This document shows, piece after piece, positions 19,889 through 31,055 of a stretch of 64,000 nt of DNA. The DNA comes from Diacronema lutheri (Eukaryota; Haptophyta; Pavlovophyceae; Pavlovales; Pavlovaceae): NCBI GenBank assembly GCA_019448385.1, contig JAGTXO010000003.1, forward strand, positions 248,001 to 312,000, in the 5' to 3' direction. The notes beneath the pieces are model-generated. The model did not search any database and had not been told where the DNA came from. It saw only the letters and a program-made list of their open reading frames with translations. The translations under genes and the position numbers were made by a program. Every line of letters begins with the position of its first letter. The first letter of the stretch is position 1.

Positions 19889-22800
19889 CTACCCGGGCGT
19901 GTCCTCCCACGCGCCGCGCGGCGGACGCGGCGCGCCAATCGGCGGCTCGGCGGGCCGTCCGGCCGCCCTCCCTGCCGCGCCACCCGCCGCGGCCTCGCCG
20001 GCATGCGGCGGCGTGCCGTGCAAGTGCGCATGTCGGAGCGGACGGGCGAGTGCGCGCGCGCTTCCCGCGGGCAGCGAGGTCGCGAGCGCGTACGCAGCTC
20101 GCCCGCGCGCCGCGCCACCGTACGTGTGAAGCAGCGAGGCGGCGGAGGCGAGTTCGAGCTCGTCCGAGCGGCTGGTCGAGGGCAGCGCGCTCGGGCTCAA
20201 CGGCGGCAGCGTGCGCGCGAGCTTTCTATCGTCGCCGCCGGCGTGTGCGTGCATGCGCCGCGCGTCGGGCTGCACAAAGGTGGTGCACGCGGGCGGGTCC
20301 CACGCCTTGACCGGTACGGCCGCGCTCGCGGCGGGCGGCGAGGGTGTGGGGCGGATGCGGCCTGGCCGGGCCGGGCGAGCGGCTCGCGAGCCGGTGCGCG
20401 CGAGCGCGAGCCGATCGGTCAGCTTGGCCTTTGCGCGCGAGATCCCGCCAAGCTCCTTGGCGAGCAGCTCGCCCACATGCGCCGTCGCGGCCTCGTTGTC
20501 GTGCAGCTGCGTCTCCAGGCCGTCGAGCGCGTCCTGGGCGCGGCGCAGCGCGGCGCGGCGCGCGCGTCGGCGCGCGCGGCGCGCGCGCACGGCGCTGGCG
20601 AAGGCGCGCGCCGGCCCGCGCGCGCGGCGCGGATGGCGCGCTCACCTGTGAGAGGGCGAGGGCGGACTTGACGAGCGTGGGCCCGCCGGGCAAGGCGTGC
20701 GGCAGCCAGCTCGCGTTGCCCAGCCCGGCGGCGCGCTCCGACTGGCCGCTCGCGTCGGTGCCAAGCATGCTCGCGCTCGCGGCGTCCCCGCCCGCTACGC
20801 CGCGCGCGGCCGACGCGTCGCCGAGCGCGCGCAGCACGCTCGCCGCGCCCTCCACGCCGAGCAGCGCGGCCATCTCCGCGTCGCGCGCGCCGCGCGGGCT
20901 CGGCGCGCCGGCCGGTGGGTCGGCGGACGTCGCGCTCGCGACGGGCGGGAAGAATAGATCTCGCGCAGGGCCGCGCGGCGCGCGCGGGCGCGGGCGCGCC
21001 GCGCCGACGGCGATGAGCCGTTCGCGCCGTTGGCGCGCGATCTCTGACCCGCCCGCAAAGCCGGACTCGACGGGCCGAGCGTCGCCGCGCTCGGCCGTGG
21101 CCCACGCGTCGGCGGCGCGCAGCACGACGCGCGCGCCGCCGTCGGGTCGCACGTCGAAGAGCGCGTCGGCGATCGGGTCGCCGAACGCCTCGCCGAGCGG
21201 CGGCGGCCTACGCGCGCCGCGCGGCGGCGCGGCGGCCGTGCCGGCCGCCGCGCGCGTGACGCGCCGCGCGTCGCCGACGGGCCGGAGGGAGGGGCGGTCG
21301 TCGTCGTCGAGCGCGGAGGCGGCGTCGCGCACGCCGGCGCCCGCGTGCCAGAAGGCGAGCTCGCCGATGCGGCCCTCGTCGCGTTGCGCGCCGACGCGCG
21401 GCGGCGGAGGGGCGCGCGCGGCCGGCTTGCGCGTCGCACGCAGTGCGCCGCGGGGCGCGCCCGGCCGCGGGTCGGGGCCAAAGGGCGCGTACACGGCGAT
21501 GGGCCCGAGCGCCGCGAGCAGCTCGACCTCGGCGCGCTTGCGCGCCTGCCACGCGTGCCGCGCCGACAGCCCACGCCGCAGCAGCTCGCGCTTGAGCGCG
21601 TCGGGCGAGCGCGCCGCGCCGTACGCGCCGTCCGCCGCGTCGAGCGCGGCGGCGCGCGCGAGCCGGCGCGCGGCCATGCCGCGCACGCCGGCGGTGAGCA
21701 CGAGCGCGGCGACGTGCTCCGCCGCCGTGTGCCTCGCCGCGATCGCGCGCCAGCCCGCGAGCCGGCGCGCCACGCGCCTTCGCCGCACGCCTTGAATGCG
21801 CTTTGCCGCCTCGCGTCGCTCGCGCAGCGCGCGCCGCGCCTGCCAGCCCGCGACGGCGGCGGTGATGCGCTCGGCGGCGTCGGCGCGCGCGTCCGCCCTG
21901 CGTCGCGCGATGAAGCCGCGCGCCGCCGTCTGCACGAGCGTCGCCGCGGCGCGCTCCGTGCGCAGGTCGTCGCGCGCGGCAAAGCCGCGCCAGCCCGCAG
22001 CGATGCGGCTCGCCGCCGCCCGCTGCGCGAGCAGGCGCACGCGCGCCGCGTGCGCGCGCTGGCGCGCCCGCAGCGCAATCGCCGCGCGCCGCTGCCGCGC
22101 GTAGCGCACGGCCCCTTGCCGCCTGCGCGCGTACGCGCCGATGGCCGTCGCCGCGCCGTGCCAGCCGCGCACCGCCCGCCGGGCGACGTGCCCGCGGCCA
22201 TGCGCCTGCGCGCGGGGGCGATGCGGGGAAGCGGGCGATTCGCAGCGGCGCGGTGCGTGCGGCGCGCGAGGTGGCGCGCGCGCGCGCGCGCGCGCGCACG
22301 GCGTGAGGTGCTGAATGCAAGTCGCGCGCCCACGCGCGCCGCGCCGCGCCGCGCGGCCGCGCGGCGCGGCGCGGCGCGCGCCTGGATCACGAGCTTCGCC
22401 GCGCGCCTGCGCTGCGCGACGCGCACGTCGCGCCTTTGGCGGACGGCGGCCTGAATCGTCGCCGCCGCCGCGTGCCGCGCCGGCGCGTAGAAGCGGCGCA
22501 CGGCCCGCCCGCGGACGCGTCCCTGAAGTGCCGACGCCGCCGCATGCATGTCGGCGCGGCGCTGCGCGAGAGAGTACCGTCGAGCCGAGCGCCCGCGCGC
22601 CGCGGCCTGCACGGCGGTCGCGGCCGCGTGTCGCTGCGGCGTGTGCTCGAGGCGCGATAGCCGGCCGCGCGCGTAGCGCGAGATGGTGAGCGCCGCGCGT
22701 GCGCAGGCCGCGAGCCGCGCGCGCGCCGCCGCCTGGATCAGCACCGCGGCGACCCGCCGTGCGCGCGCCCGCTCGGCAGTGGCCGCGGCGATGCGCCGGC

Positions 22801-25800
22801 CGCTGCGCCCGCGCCACGCTGCCTGCGCGCGCGTCGCGGCGGCCGTGCGCGCCGCCGCACGGTCGTGCGCGCGAAGGCGCGCCCCACGGCCGCGCGCAGC
22901 GGCCTGCAGCGACGTTGCCGCCTCGCCCGCACGCGCCTCCGCCGCGTGCCGCTCGAGCGCGCGTCGGCGCCGCTCGCGCGCCGCGCGCGCGAGCGGCACG
23001 AGCGCCGCGATGCGCTCGCTCGCGGCGGCGCGCGCGGCGGCGGCGGCTGCGGCGGCGCGGCGCGCTGCTGCGCCTCGCGCGGCCGCGCCGAGCGCGCGCG
23101 CTGCCGTGCGCCGCGCGCGCGCGGCGCGGCGCGCGTCCGCGCGCCGCGCGGCGGCCTGGAGCGTAACGGCCGCGAGCCGTCGACGCCGCGCGCCGCGCGC
23201 GCGCGCACGCCCCAGGCCGCCGCGTGCGCACCGGCGGAGCGCGCCGCCCGCGCGCGCGCGCGCGGCGCGCGCGGCGCGCGCGAGGTAGGCGCGCGCGTGC
23301 ATCTGAATGCGAACCGCCGCGCGCGCGCGGCGCGCCTCGTGCCGCGTCGCCCAGGCGCGCCGGCGGCGCGCCGCGCAGACGCGGCCTCGGACCGCCGCGG
23401 CTCGCGCAGACCACGCCACCATGCCCGTCTCCTCGTCCGCCGACGGCGCGACAAGCGTGCGCTCGGCGGCGGGCGCGTCGGCGGCGGGCGCGTCGGCGGC
23501 GGGCGCGCTCGCGAGACGCTCGGCCGTCCAGCTGGGCGGCGCGACGGCGACGCGCGGCGCGGGCTCGCTCTGGGCGGGCGGCTGCGCTTCCGCGTCCGCG
23601 CCCGCGAACGCACGCGCAACGCCGCCGCCGCCGGGCGCAGACGCGCGCGCGCGCGCGCCCGTAGCGCGCGCATCGCCGTCCGCGTCCGCGCGCGCGCGCG
23701 CCGCGCGCTCTGCCGACGCGGCGCGCACCGCGTCGAGCGCCGCCTCAACGGCCGCGCCTCCGAGCAGTGCGGCGAGCGCGCGCGCTTCGCGTCCAATCAG
23801 CGCCGCGACCGCACCGCTCGCCGCTGCGCGCGGTGTGGCGGCCTCAGGCGCGTGAACGTCGGCGTCGGCGTCGGCGTCGGCCGCGCCGTCGTCGCCCTCA
23901 GCCCACGACGCGCGCGCGACGGCACCGCGCGCCGCGCCGACGCCGACGATCGCGCGGCCGTCGGCATCGAAGGCGGCGGGCGCGTCCTCCATGCCGAGCA
24001 GCAGCGCGACACCGGCGGCCGCGCCCGCCGCCGCGTCCGCGAGCGCGCGCAACGCGCTCGCGTCGAGCGCGGCCGCGTGCGCCGCGCCGCGCGCCGCGCC
24101 GACGCGCTCGGCGCTCGCCGACACATCGGCGGCTTCGCGCGCCGCGCGCGCGCGCGCATCGGCGCGCACCCGCGCGTCCGCGTGCGCGCGCGCTCTCGCC
24201 TCGAGCTGCCGCTCAAACGCGTCCTCGCGCCCCCCCGTCGCCGCCGCGCGCACGGCGGTGGCGCGCGCGGACGCCTGGATACGCACCGCGGCCATGCGCG
24301 CGCGCAGCAGCAGTGCACGCGCGGCGCGCCGGCGCGCGGCAGCCTCGATGCGCGTCGCGGCGGCGCCCAAGGCGGCGAGCGCGGCGCGCGCGCGCCATCC
24401 GCGCGTTGCCGCCGCAATGCGCGTCGCGCGCGCGTGACGGTAGCGCGCGCACCGCTCGGCGGCGCGCGCGAGCGCCGCGGCGACCGCGGCCGCGCCAATG
24501 CGCGCGGCGGCCGCGGCCGTGGCCTCCGCCTCCGCCTCGAGCGCGCGCGCGAGCGCGAGCGCGGCGCGCGCCATTCGGCCGCGGGCGTGCGCCTGGATCA
24601 ACGCCGCGCCCGCCGTGCGCCGTGCCGCGAGTGCCGCCGCACGCACGCGCGCAGCGCGCCCGCGCGCCACCGCCTGCACCGCCGTCGCCGCGCGCGCGCG
24701 CCGCGCAGCGGCGAGCGCGCCGGCGCGCAGCCGCGCGACGCGCGCGCGCGCGCCCGCCTGGATCGCAATTGCAGCCGCGTCGCGCCGCGCGGCGGCGCGG
24801 AGCTGCGCGAGCGCGGCTGCGCGCACGCGGTCGCGCTTCCCGCGGTACGCCGCCGCGATCGTCGTCGCGGCGAGCCGCGCGGCCGCGGCGGAAAGCGTTG
24901 CGCGCGCCGTGCGCCCGCGCTCCGCCGCGGCGATCCGCGTCGCCGCGGCCGCCTCGCGCGTGGCGCGGAGCTCGGCGGCGAGCGCGGCCGCGACGAGGCG
25001 CGCGGCGCGTGCGCGCGCCGCCGCCTGCACGCGCGTCGCCGCCTGCACGCGCTGCTGCTTCGCCGCCGCCTTCGCCGCGACACGCGCACGCGCAAGCCGG
25101 CCGCGCACAACCGCCTGCACCCTTGTCGCGCTGCGCGCCTCGACGATCGCGCGCGCGGCGGCGGCGGCGGCGAGGGCCGAGCGGTCGCGCGCGACGCGCA
25201 GGCGCACGTTCGTCTGGATCAGCGCCGCGGCCACGTCCGCCGCCACCTTGGCCGCCGCACGCGCCGCGTCTGCCGCAGCCGCGCGCGCGTCGGCGGCCGC
25301 CGCGGCGGCCGCGGCGGTGCGCGCGCGCGCGGCCACGCGCGCCGCGCGGCCGCGCGCGGCGGCGGCGATCCGCGTCGCGGCGTCACGCGCGACGCCAAAG
25401 CCGACGCGGCCTGCGCGCGCGCGCGCGGCGGCGCCGATCGTCGTCGCCGCGCGCGCCTCGGCGGCGGCGCGCGCGGCGCAGGCCGCGCGCGCCTCGGCCG
25501 CCTTGCGCGCCGCTCGGCCGCGCGCGACGGCCTCGATGCGCGTCGCAGCAGCGTGGCGCGCGCGACGCCGGCGCAGCACGAAACCACGCGCGCTCCGCTG
25601 CACCACGCGCGCCGCCGCGTGCCGATGCGCCTTCGCCTCGACGATCTCGTCGCGCGAGAGCGCCTCCGCGTCGATCCGCAGCTCCTGCAGCCGCACGAAC
25701 GCCGCGAGCTCGACCACCCGCGCCTCCGCGACGCGCAGCGCGGCGGACGCGCGCTCGACGGCGCGCGCAGCGGACGCATGTGACGGCGACGGCTCGGCGG

Positions 25801-28800
25801 GCGCCGCGTCCGCCGCTGGTGCGTCCTCCTCCTCCTCCGCCGCCGCCGCCGCCGCCGCGCCGGCGGCCAGCGCGTCGGCATGCGCGCGCGCGAGCAGCGC
25901 GCGCGCCGTGCCCTCGGCGCGCATCGCCTCATCGAGCATCGAGCGGAGCGCGCGCAGCTCGGCGTCAAAGGAGAGCGGCGTCCCGCCCAATCGGGGCGGC
26001 GCGTCCAATGCCGCACGCGCGCTTGCAGCCGCCGCGGTGCTCGCGGCCGCCGCAGGAGGCGCAGCGGCGGGCGCGGCCGCTGCAGGAGGCGCAGCGGCGG
26101 GCGCGGCCACGCGCGCGCCCGGTCGCGGGCGTGCGTCGGCCGGCGCGTCGAGGGCGTACACACCGAGCGGTGGGGCGGACGGCGGACGGCTGGGGCCGGC
26201 CGAGTCGGGCGGCGTGTCGCTCGCCACCGTGTCTCCGCCAGCGCCCGCCGCGCCGCCGTGCACGAGCAGCGCGTCGACGAGCGATGTGGTCGCGATGGTG
26301 GCGCGCGGCGAGGCGACGAACGGCTCGGCATCGGCGGGCGGCATCTCGTCGTTGATGTCGTCAACGGCATGCCGGATCGCCGCACCGTCCGCGCGCGCCG
26401 ACACGGCCGCGGCGCGCGCCGCCTCCTCGCGCTCGCGCCAGCCGGAGAGCCGCGCCGCCGCGCTCGCGCCGAGCGCAGCGGCGTTGGCGTCCGCCGACCG
26501 TGCGAGCGCGGCGGCGAGCTGCGGCACACGCCAGCCGTACAGCCGCGCGATCGCGCCGTCGGCGGCGAGCACGCGCGGGCTCGAGATCGTGTTGAGCACC
26601 ATCGCCGCCGCGTACATCTCGCCGTCGCGCGGCACGTGGAGCGCAGGACGGCGTGCGAGGCGGAGAGGCGGGACAGCGCGCGGGCTCGACGGCGGCATGC
26701 GGACGGGCGGCGGCAGCTGCGCCCGCGGCGCGAGCGCGCGCGACATGGTCTGCAGGATCGCGGTCTTGTACACGGCAAAGCCGTTGCCCAGCCCGGCCGC
26801 GTTGGCGAGCACGCAGAGCGCGAGCAGCAGCGCGTCTGCCGCGTCGGCGTCGTCGTCGTCCGGCGCACGCGCTCGCGCGTGCGCGCCGGCCGCCGCGGTC
26901 GGCGCGGCGGCGGGCGCGGCGGCGGCGACGACGACGACCCTGCCGCCGGTGTCCGTGACGCTGCGCGGCGTGACGAGCCTCGGCGTGCCCGCGCGCGGCG
27001 TGGGCGCGAGCCGCTGCGGCCCGCGACGTGCCTCCACCCGCGCGAGGAGCCGAGCGAGCGCGTGCACGAGGCCCGCCTCGTGAATGGCGAGAGCGACGCC
27101 GGCCTCGTCCTCGGGCGGCACGTCGACGAGCAGAGGCGCGAGCTCGGAGAGCGCGTCCGCGGCGGCGCCGAGCGGTGGCTCGTGGCCCGTCGCGCGGTCA
27201 GGCAGCAGCAACACGGCGAGGCGACGCACGCGCACGCCGGGCGGAGGGCCCTCGCGCGAGCACAGCATGAGACGCGCGCGGTCGGCGATCAGGCGCGCGG
27301 CCTCGGCGCGTTGCACGTGCAACGCCTCGTCCCCACTGGCGTCGGCATCGCCGCCCATGGTGAGCCCCGCGACGGCGAGCGCGCGCCGCAGCTCCGCGCG
27401 TACGAACCGTCCGCGCTGATACGCCTGCAGCTGGACGATGGCCGCGAGCGCCGCGTACGCCGGTGCGCTCTCGAGGTTGCCGATCGCGCCGTCGAGCACC
27501 GCGTGGAGCGCCTCGTCCGCCTCGAGCGCAGCGGCGGCGCGCAGCGCCTGGAGCTTGGCGAGCGTTTTGCCGCCAAACGGCCCGCCCTCCTGCCCAAACG
27601 TTACATAGTGCGCCACCTGCAGGTCAGCCGCAACCGTGCGCACGGCGAGCATGCTCTGCAGGCCCGCCGCCGCGTAGAAGCGCACCTCGCGCTGGCCGCT
27701 GTGGACGAGTCGGACGAACACTTCGAGCGCACCGACGCCATCGAGCGCGTGCGGCTCGAGCTCGGCGATGCTGGCGAGCGTCGAGAGCGCAAGTACCTCG
27801 AGCGCATCCACGTCCTCCGCGCCCATGCCACTGCCGCGCCCGTCGATCCAACCGCCGGGACCCGACGCGCGCATCCGATTGGTGAAGAGCGCGACGAGGG
27901 CGGCGCACACGCCGCTCCCTCTGAGCGAGCGGACGAAGAGCGCACTCTCCGCAGAGGCGGGCTTGGCGAGCGCCTTGTGCACGCGCACCGCGAGCTGCCC
28001 GAGCGCCGCCGTTGGCGTTGCGTCGGCGAGCGCGAGCGCGGTCGGCGGCAATGCGTCGTCGGGCGCGCCGCGCGGCGTGAGCGACGCGACCGCGCGTCGC
28101 GGCGTCAGGCTGACGGCGCGGAGCGCGCGCTTCACGAGCGCGAGGAGTGGGCCAGACGAGACGCCGTCCAGATCGCCCAGCCGCGGCGGCTGCGCCGTGG
28201 CGCCCGCCATGCTCATCGCGACCGCCACCTTCCGCAGCCAGCGCGCGCGCGCGATGCGGCCGCGCTCGTGCCGTTGAATCTCAAGCGCCGCGCGCCAGCG
28301 CAGCGCGTCCGACGGCGCGCGCGGCGCGGCGCCAGCGAGCACGAGCTCGGACCAGCGCCATCTATCGCGGCTGGTGTGCGTGCTTGCCGGCCTCCACCTG
28401 CCGCCGCGTTCGAGCGCCGCCGCGTCCGGGCGCCCGTCCGCGCGCAGCTGCTCGCTGAAGGCCTCGGTCGCAGAGTGCATCTCGCGCACCCTGCGCATTG
28501 GGAAGGTCGCGAGCATCGTGTGCACGTTGATGAGCGCGCTGAGCGCGCATTCGGCAATCATCTGCACGGCCGAGCCGGCGAGCAGCTGCAGAATCGGCTC
28601 GTACCCCCGCAGGATCACCTGCTCGGTGCTCTCGGCCTCGGAGACCATGTTCTGTACGCCCACCGCGCAATAAAACTGCGCCGTCTCGTCCTCCGAGCCG
28701 AGGAGCGAGAGGAGCAAGTCCAGCCCGCCAGACGTGCGCACGAGCGCTTGCCCGCCAAGGTCGGCCAAGTTGGCCAGCGCGGAGAGCACCACGTACACCT

Positions 28801-29035
28801 GCTCCACATCCGCCTCAGTCGCGTCGTCCGAGCGGTCGAGCGAGCGCTTGGCCATCCGTACCATCGCGCTGACGGCGCCCGAGCTCTCAAGCTGGCCGAG
28901 CGTGGCGGCGCGTCGTTCGGCTGGTAAGCTAGCCAGTTCGTTTGCCACCCGCCGCAGCGGCGGATCTGCCGCCGTCCCCGCCGGCTCGTCCGCCAGCGCG
29001 GCGAGGGCCTCGGCGAGCGAGACGTCCTCGCCCAT
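19889..29035 (-). CDS. Giant armadillo-repeat / multi-IQ protein
   Basis: About 2950 residues in three exons: 29035-22382, 22205-20646 and 20533-19889. The N-terminal part has armadillo-type helices (for example VYVVLSALANLADLGGQALV, TAQFYCAVGVQNMV and AECALSALINVHTML, with a second block around residues 390-560). From about residue 1130 to 2400 there is a long ladder of about 30 IQ-type motifs of the form ATRIQAAARGRAAR, interrupted by an Ala-rich linker, then a C-terminal region with a short coiled coil (DALDGLETQLHDNEAATAHV). Intron 1 is GC-AG: joining at CTCGTGATCCAG and GCGCATGGCCGC restores LVIQAHGRGHVARRAVR. Intron 2 (112 bp) is GT-AG. The layout recalls ASPM-like scaffolds, which bind calmodulin or light chains along a rigid helix, but no calponin-homology domain is visible. 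The start is 36 bp from a divergent small gene. The last exon's end is the least certain part. Confidence 0.82.
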
Positions 29036-29071
29036 AGCTTTTTCGTAACGTCGGGAGAGGAGGGGAGGGCA

Positions 29072-29368
29072 ATGGCGGGCGGGTTTCTCCCGACGGGAGG
29101 GGGGGGCGAGGACAGACCATGTTGTCCGCTGCTTATCTCGTCGTCAGGCCACGTCGTCGGACGACAACCCAAGCCGCGCGCGGACGCTGGCCGCGCGCGC
29201 ATCATCCTCGCGCTTCTCGGGATCGTCGGCCTGTGCGTGCTGCTCCTCGGTGGCCTGAGCACGCGCTCCTCCGAGGGCGATCACGTGGTTATCGCCGTCG
29301 TGCCTGCGGAGCGATTACCGCCGCCACGCGAGAGCCTCAGCGTGCCCCTCAACTCCACGCGCAGATGA
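29072..29368 (+). CDS. Small single-pass membrane protein, unknown
   Basis: A 98-residue ORF with an ATG at 29072, divergent from the ARM-IQ gene with 36 bp between starts. It has a convincing transmembrane helix (IILALLGIVGLCVLLLGGL, residues about 45-63) preceded by basic residues, then a polar tail. No family is recognised. Two poly-C runs downstream (29606-29626, 29780-29804) resemble the intronic C runs of this genome and lie on this strand. The gene may therefore continue into further exons, and the TGA at 29368 may not be the true end. After the first C run and an AG at about 29715, a frame reads PILSALRDAYDQKEHL and stops, which could be a terminal exon, but I could not match a donor phase. 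Confidence 0.4.
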   Translation: MAGGFLPTGGGGEDRPCCPLLISSSGHVVGRQPKPRADAGRARIILALLGIVGLCVLLLGGLSTRSSEGDHVVIAVVPAERLPPPRESLSVPLNSTRR

Positions 29369-30001
29369 CGGCGCAGGTGCGCGCACAACCGCACTGCGCA
29401 TGGGGGCTTGGCAGCGCGCGCGCGTGCGCCAGCGAAGAAGCGCGCGGCGGTGGCTGCTGCGGGCACGCGCGCACAACCGTGATGAGGACAAGCCAAAGTT
29501 TACTTCCCGTGCGAACGAACATAAGGCAGAAGGTCACCCCTCTGAACGCGCGCATCCCCACGCACTGCCCATCACGCACGCAAAAAAAGCTCCCTCCCTT
29601 CCCTGCCCCCCCCCCCCCCCCCCCCTCCCACCCCATTCCAATGCACCCCCGCACACCTCGATCGCATGCTGGCGCACCCATCCTCGTCTCGTGCGGGGAT
29701 GACAAACTCCAATAGGCCGATTTTGAGCGCCTTGCGCGATGCATACGACCAGAAGGAACACCTCTGAGCACAGCAGCAGCCCCCCCCCCCCCCCCCCCCC
29801 CCCCACCCCACCCCACGCGCACGCGCGCGCGCGCGCGCCAGCAGACACAAGCAACAGGCTGCACGAACCGCTCGCAGCCTCGCACGTATGGTGAGGGTTC
29901 GAAGCAGGCGCGTCGCACAAGGCAACTGGCAAGATGCGATTCTCTCTTGCCAGTTGCGTCGAGGGTTTCTCCTCTCGCCTGGTTCAGACGCTGGCCGTGG
30001 G
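29369..30001 (+). other. Intergenic region with two poly-C runs and a hairpin
   Basis: No secure gene. It contains C runs of 21 (29606-29626) and 25 (29780-29804) bases, an alternating purine-pyrimidine GC stretch near 29815-29840, and a perfect hairpin at 29922-29957. It lies between the small membrane-protein gene and the 3' end of the EF-hand gene. Confidence 0.5.
29922..29957. repeat. Perfect 13-bp inverted repeat (hairpin, 10-nt loop)
   Basis: GCAACTGGCAAGA at 29922-29934 is exactly complementary to TCTTGCCAGTTGC at 29945-29957. It lies 45 bp past the stop of the minus-strand EF-hand gene, where a 3'-end processing or stability structure would sit. Confidence 0.8.
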
Positions 30002-30919
30002 TCACTGGCTCGCGCTCTCATCTCGACTCGCGGCGCGTTGCACGATGCCCTCCACCCGGCGGTGCTGAGCGGCCGTCGCATCGACGAGCGTCTCGCCAAA
30101 GATGCGCCACACGTCCACTTCAGACGCGGCATCCAGTGCACCCGTGCGCGCACCTGTCGCGCTGCGCTCGGGTGCCGATGGCGCCGAGGCGCTGCGCTCA
30201 ATTTGGCGCAGCCGGCGCTCAGCGAGGTCGCGCAGCTCGTCGATCCGAAACTCGCCGGACGCGTCCTTGCCCGCGGAGAAGAAGAGCTCGTCGACCATCC
30301 TCTCGACGAGCTCGGCGTGCTCTGGACGCGCGCGGCCTGCCCCGGGAGGCGCAGCCAGGCTGGGCGTGCGGCCGGCTGGCGGCGCCGGCGCGCGCGCGTG
30401 CCCGAAGGAGAGCGTGAACATGCGGCAGAGCTTGGCGCGCGACATGCTGTCCGAGTGGTCCGTGTCGTGGCAGGCCAGATGAAATTCGAGCTTGCTGCCC
30501 ACGCGATCGAGCGCGACGGTCGTCCGAAGGTACTCGCGCCAGCTAATGAGCTCGTCGCGGTCCACGTCCAGCCGCGCCATGACGGCCTGCTGGAAGTCGG
30601 CCTCCTCGAATGCCAGGGCGACGAGCGCGACCGCGAGCCAATCGCGCCGCAGCTTGGCGCGCCCCGCGGCCACCTCCGGCTCGCCGCTTAGCAGGCAAAG
30701 CGCGCGGAAGCGGCAATGGTGCCGCAGCAGCAAGTGCATGTCGACGCTCGGAATCGCATCGCGCTTGAGCTGCGCCCAGAGTTGGCTGCGCGCGGGCTGC
30801 GTTGGCCGCGCAGCTGGCGGCCTCGGCGTCGCCGGCTTGGCGCGCCGCTCCGCCGCGACCGCGGCGCGAAGGTGGTTGGACGCCGCTGGGCGGGACAAAG
30901 CAAAGCTTTCGCGCCGCAT
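30002..30919 (-). CDS. EF-hand calcium-binding protein
   Basis: A 305-residue single-exon protein with the ATG at 30919. It has three recognisable EF-hand loops or remnants: LDVDRDELISWREYL near residue 120, the loop HDTDHSDSMSRAKLCRMF near 153, and AGKDASGEFRIDELRDL near 215. The spacing and the helix between the first pair resemble calcineurin-B-like or calcium-sensor families, but the N-terminal 50 residues (basic, Ala/Pro-rich) and an Ala/Pro linker at 175-195 are not typical. The loops carry most acidic calcium ligands, though the second begins with His. Likely a calcium sensor; partners are unknown. The gene is divergent from the amino-acid transporter, with 136 bp between start codons. 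Confidence 0.75.
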   Translation of the reverse strand: MRRESFALSRPAASNHLRAAVAAERRAKPATPRPPAARPTQPARSQLWAQLKRDAIPSVDMHLLLRHHCRFRALCLLSGEPEVAAGRAKLRRDWLAVALVALAFEEADFQQAVMARLDVDRDELISWREYLRTTVALDRVGSKLEFHLACHDTDHSDSMSRAKLCRMFTLSFGHARAPAPPAGRTPSLAAPPGAGRARPEHAELVERMVDELFFSAGKDASGEFRIDELRDLAERRLRQIERSASAPSAPERSATGARTGALDAASEVDVWRIFGETLVDATAAQHRRVEGIVQRAASRDESASQ

Positions 30920-31055
30920 CGTGTAGCGCGAGAGGAAGGCACGGATGGTGCCCGCCCTCCCGCACCTGGGCCGCTGATCCTCGCCGCCCTCGTCGCTCCT
31001 GCAAGCACGCCGTCCAGCTCAAGGAAACGGCGGCCAAATATGGGGATGGGTTGGC

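Noticed and set aside
20795-22205. Continuation of the ARM-IQ frame past the splice site to 20795
   Set aside because: After 22382 that frame loses IQ motifs and becomes Arg/Thr/Cys-rich. The other frame resumes the IQ pattern after a splice with correct phase.
29349-30201. Minus-strand frames through the poly-C region near 29.6-29.8 kb
   Set aside because: They consist of polyglycine flanked by Arg/Cys-rich sequence with no motif.
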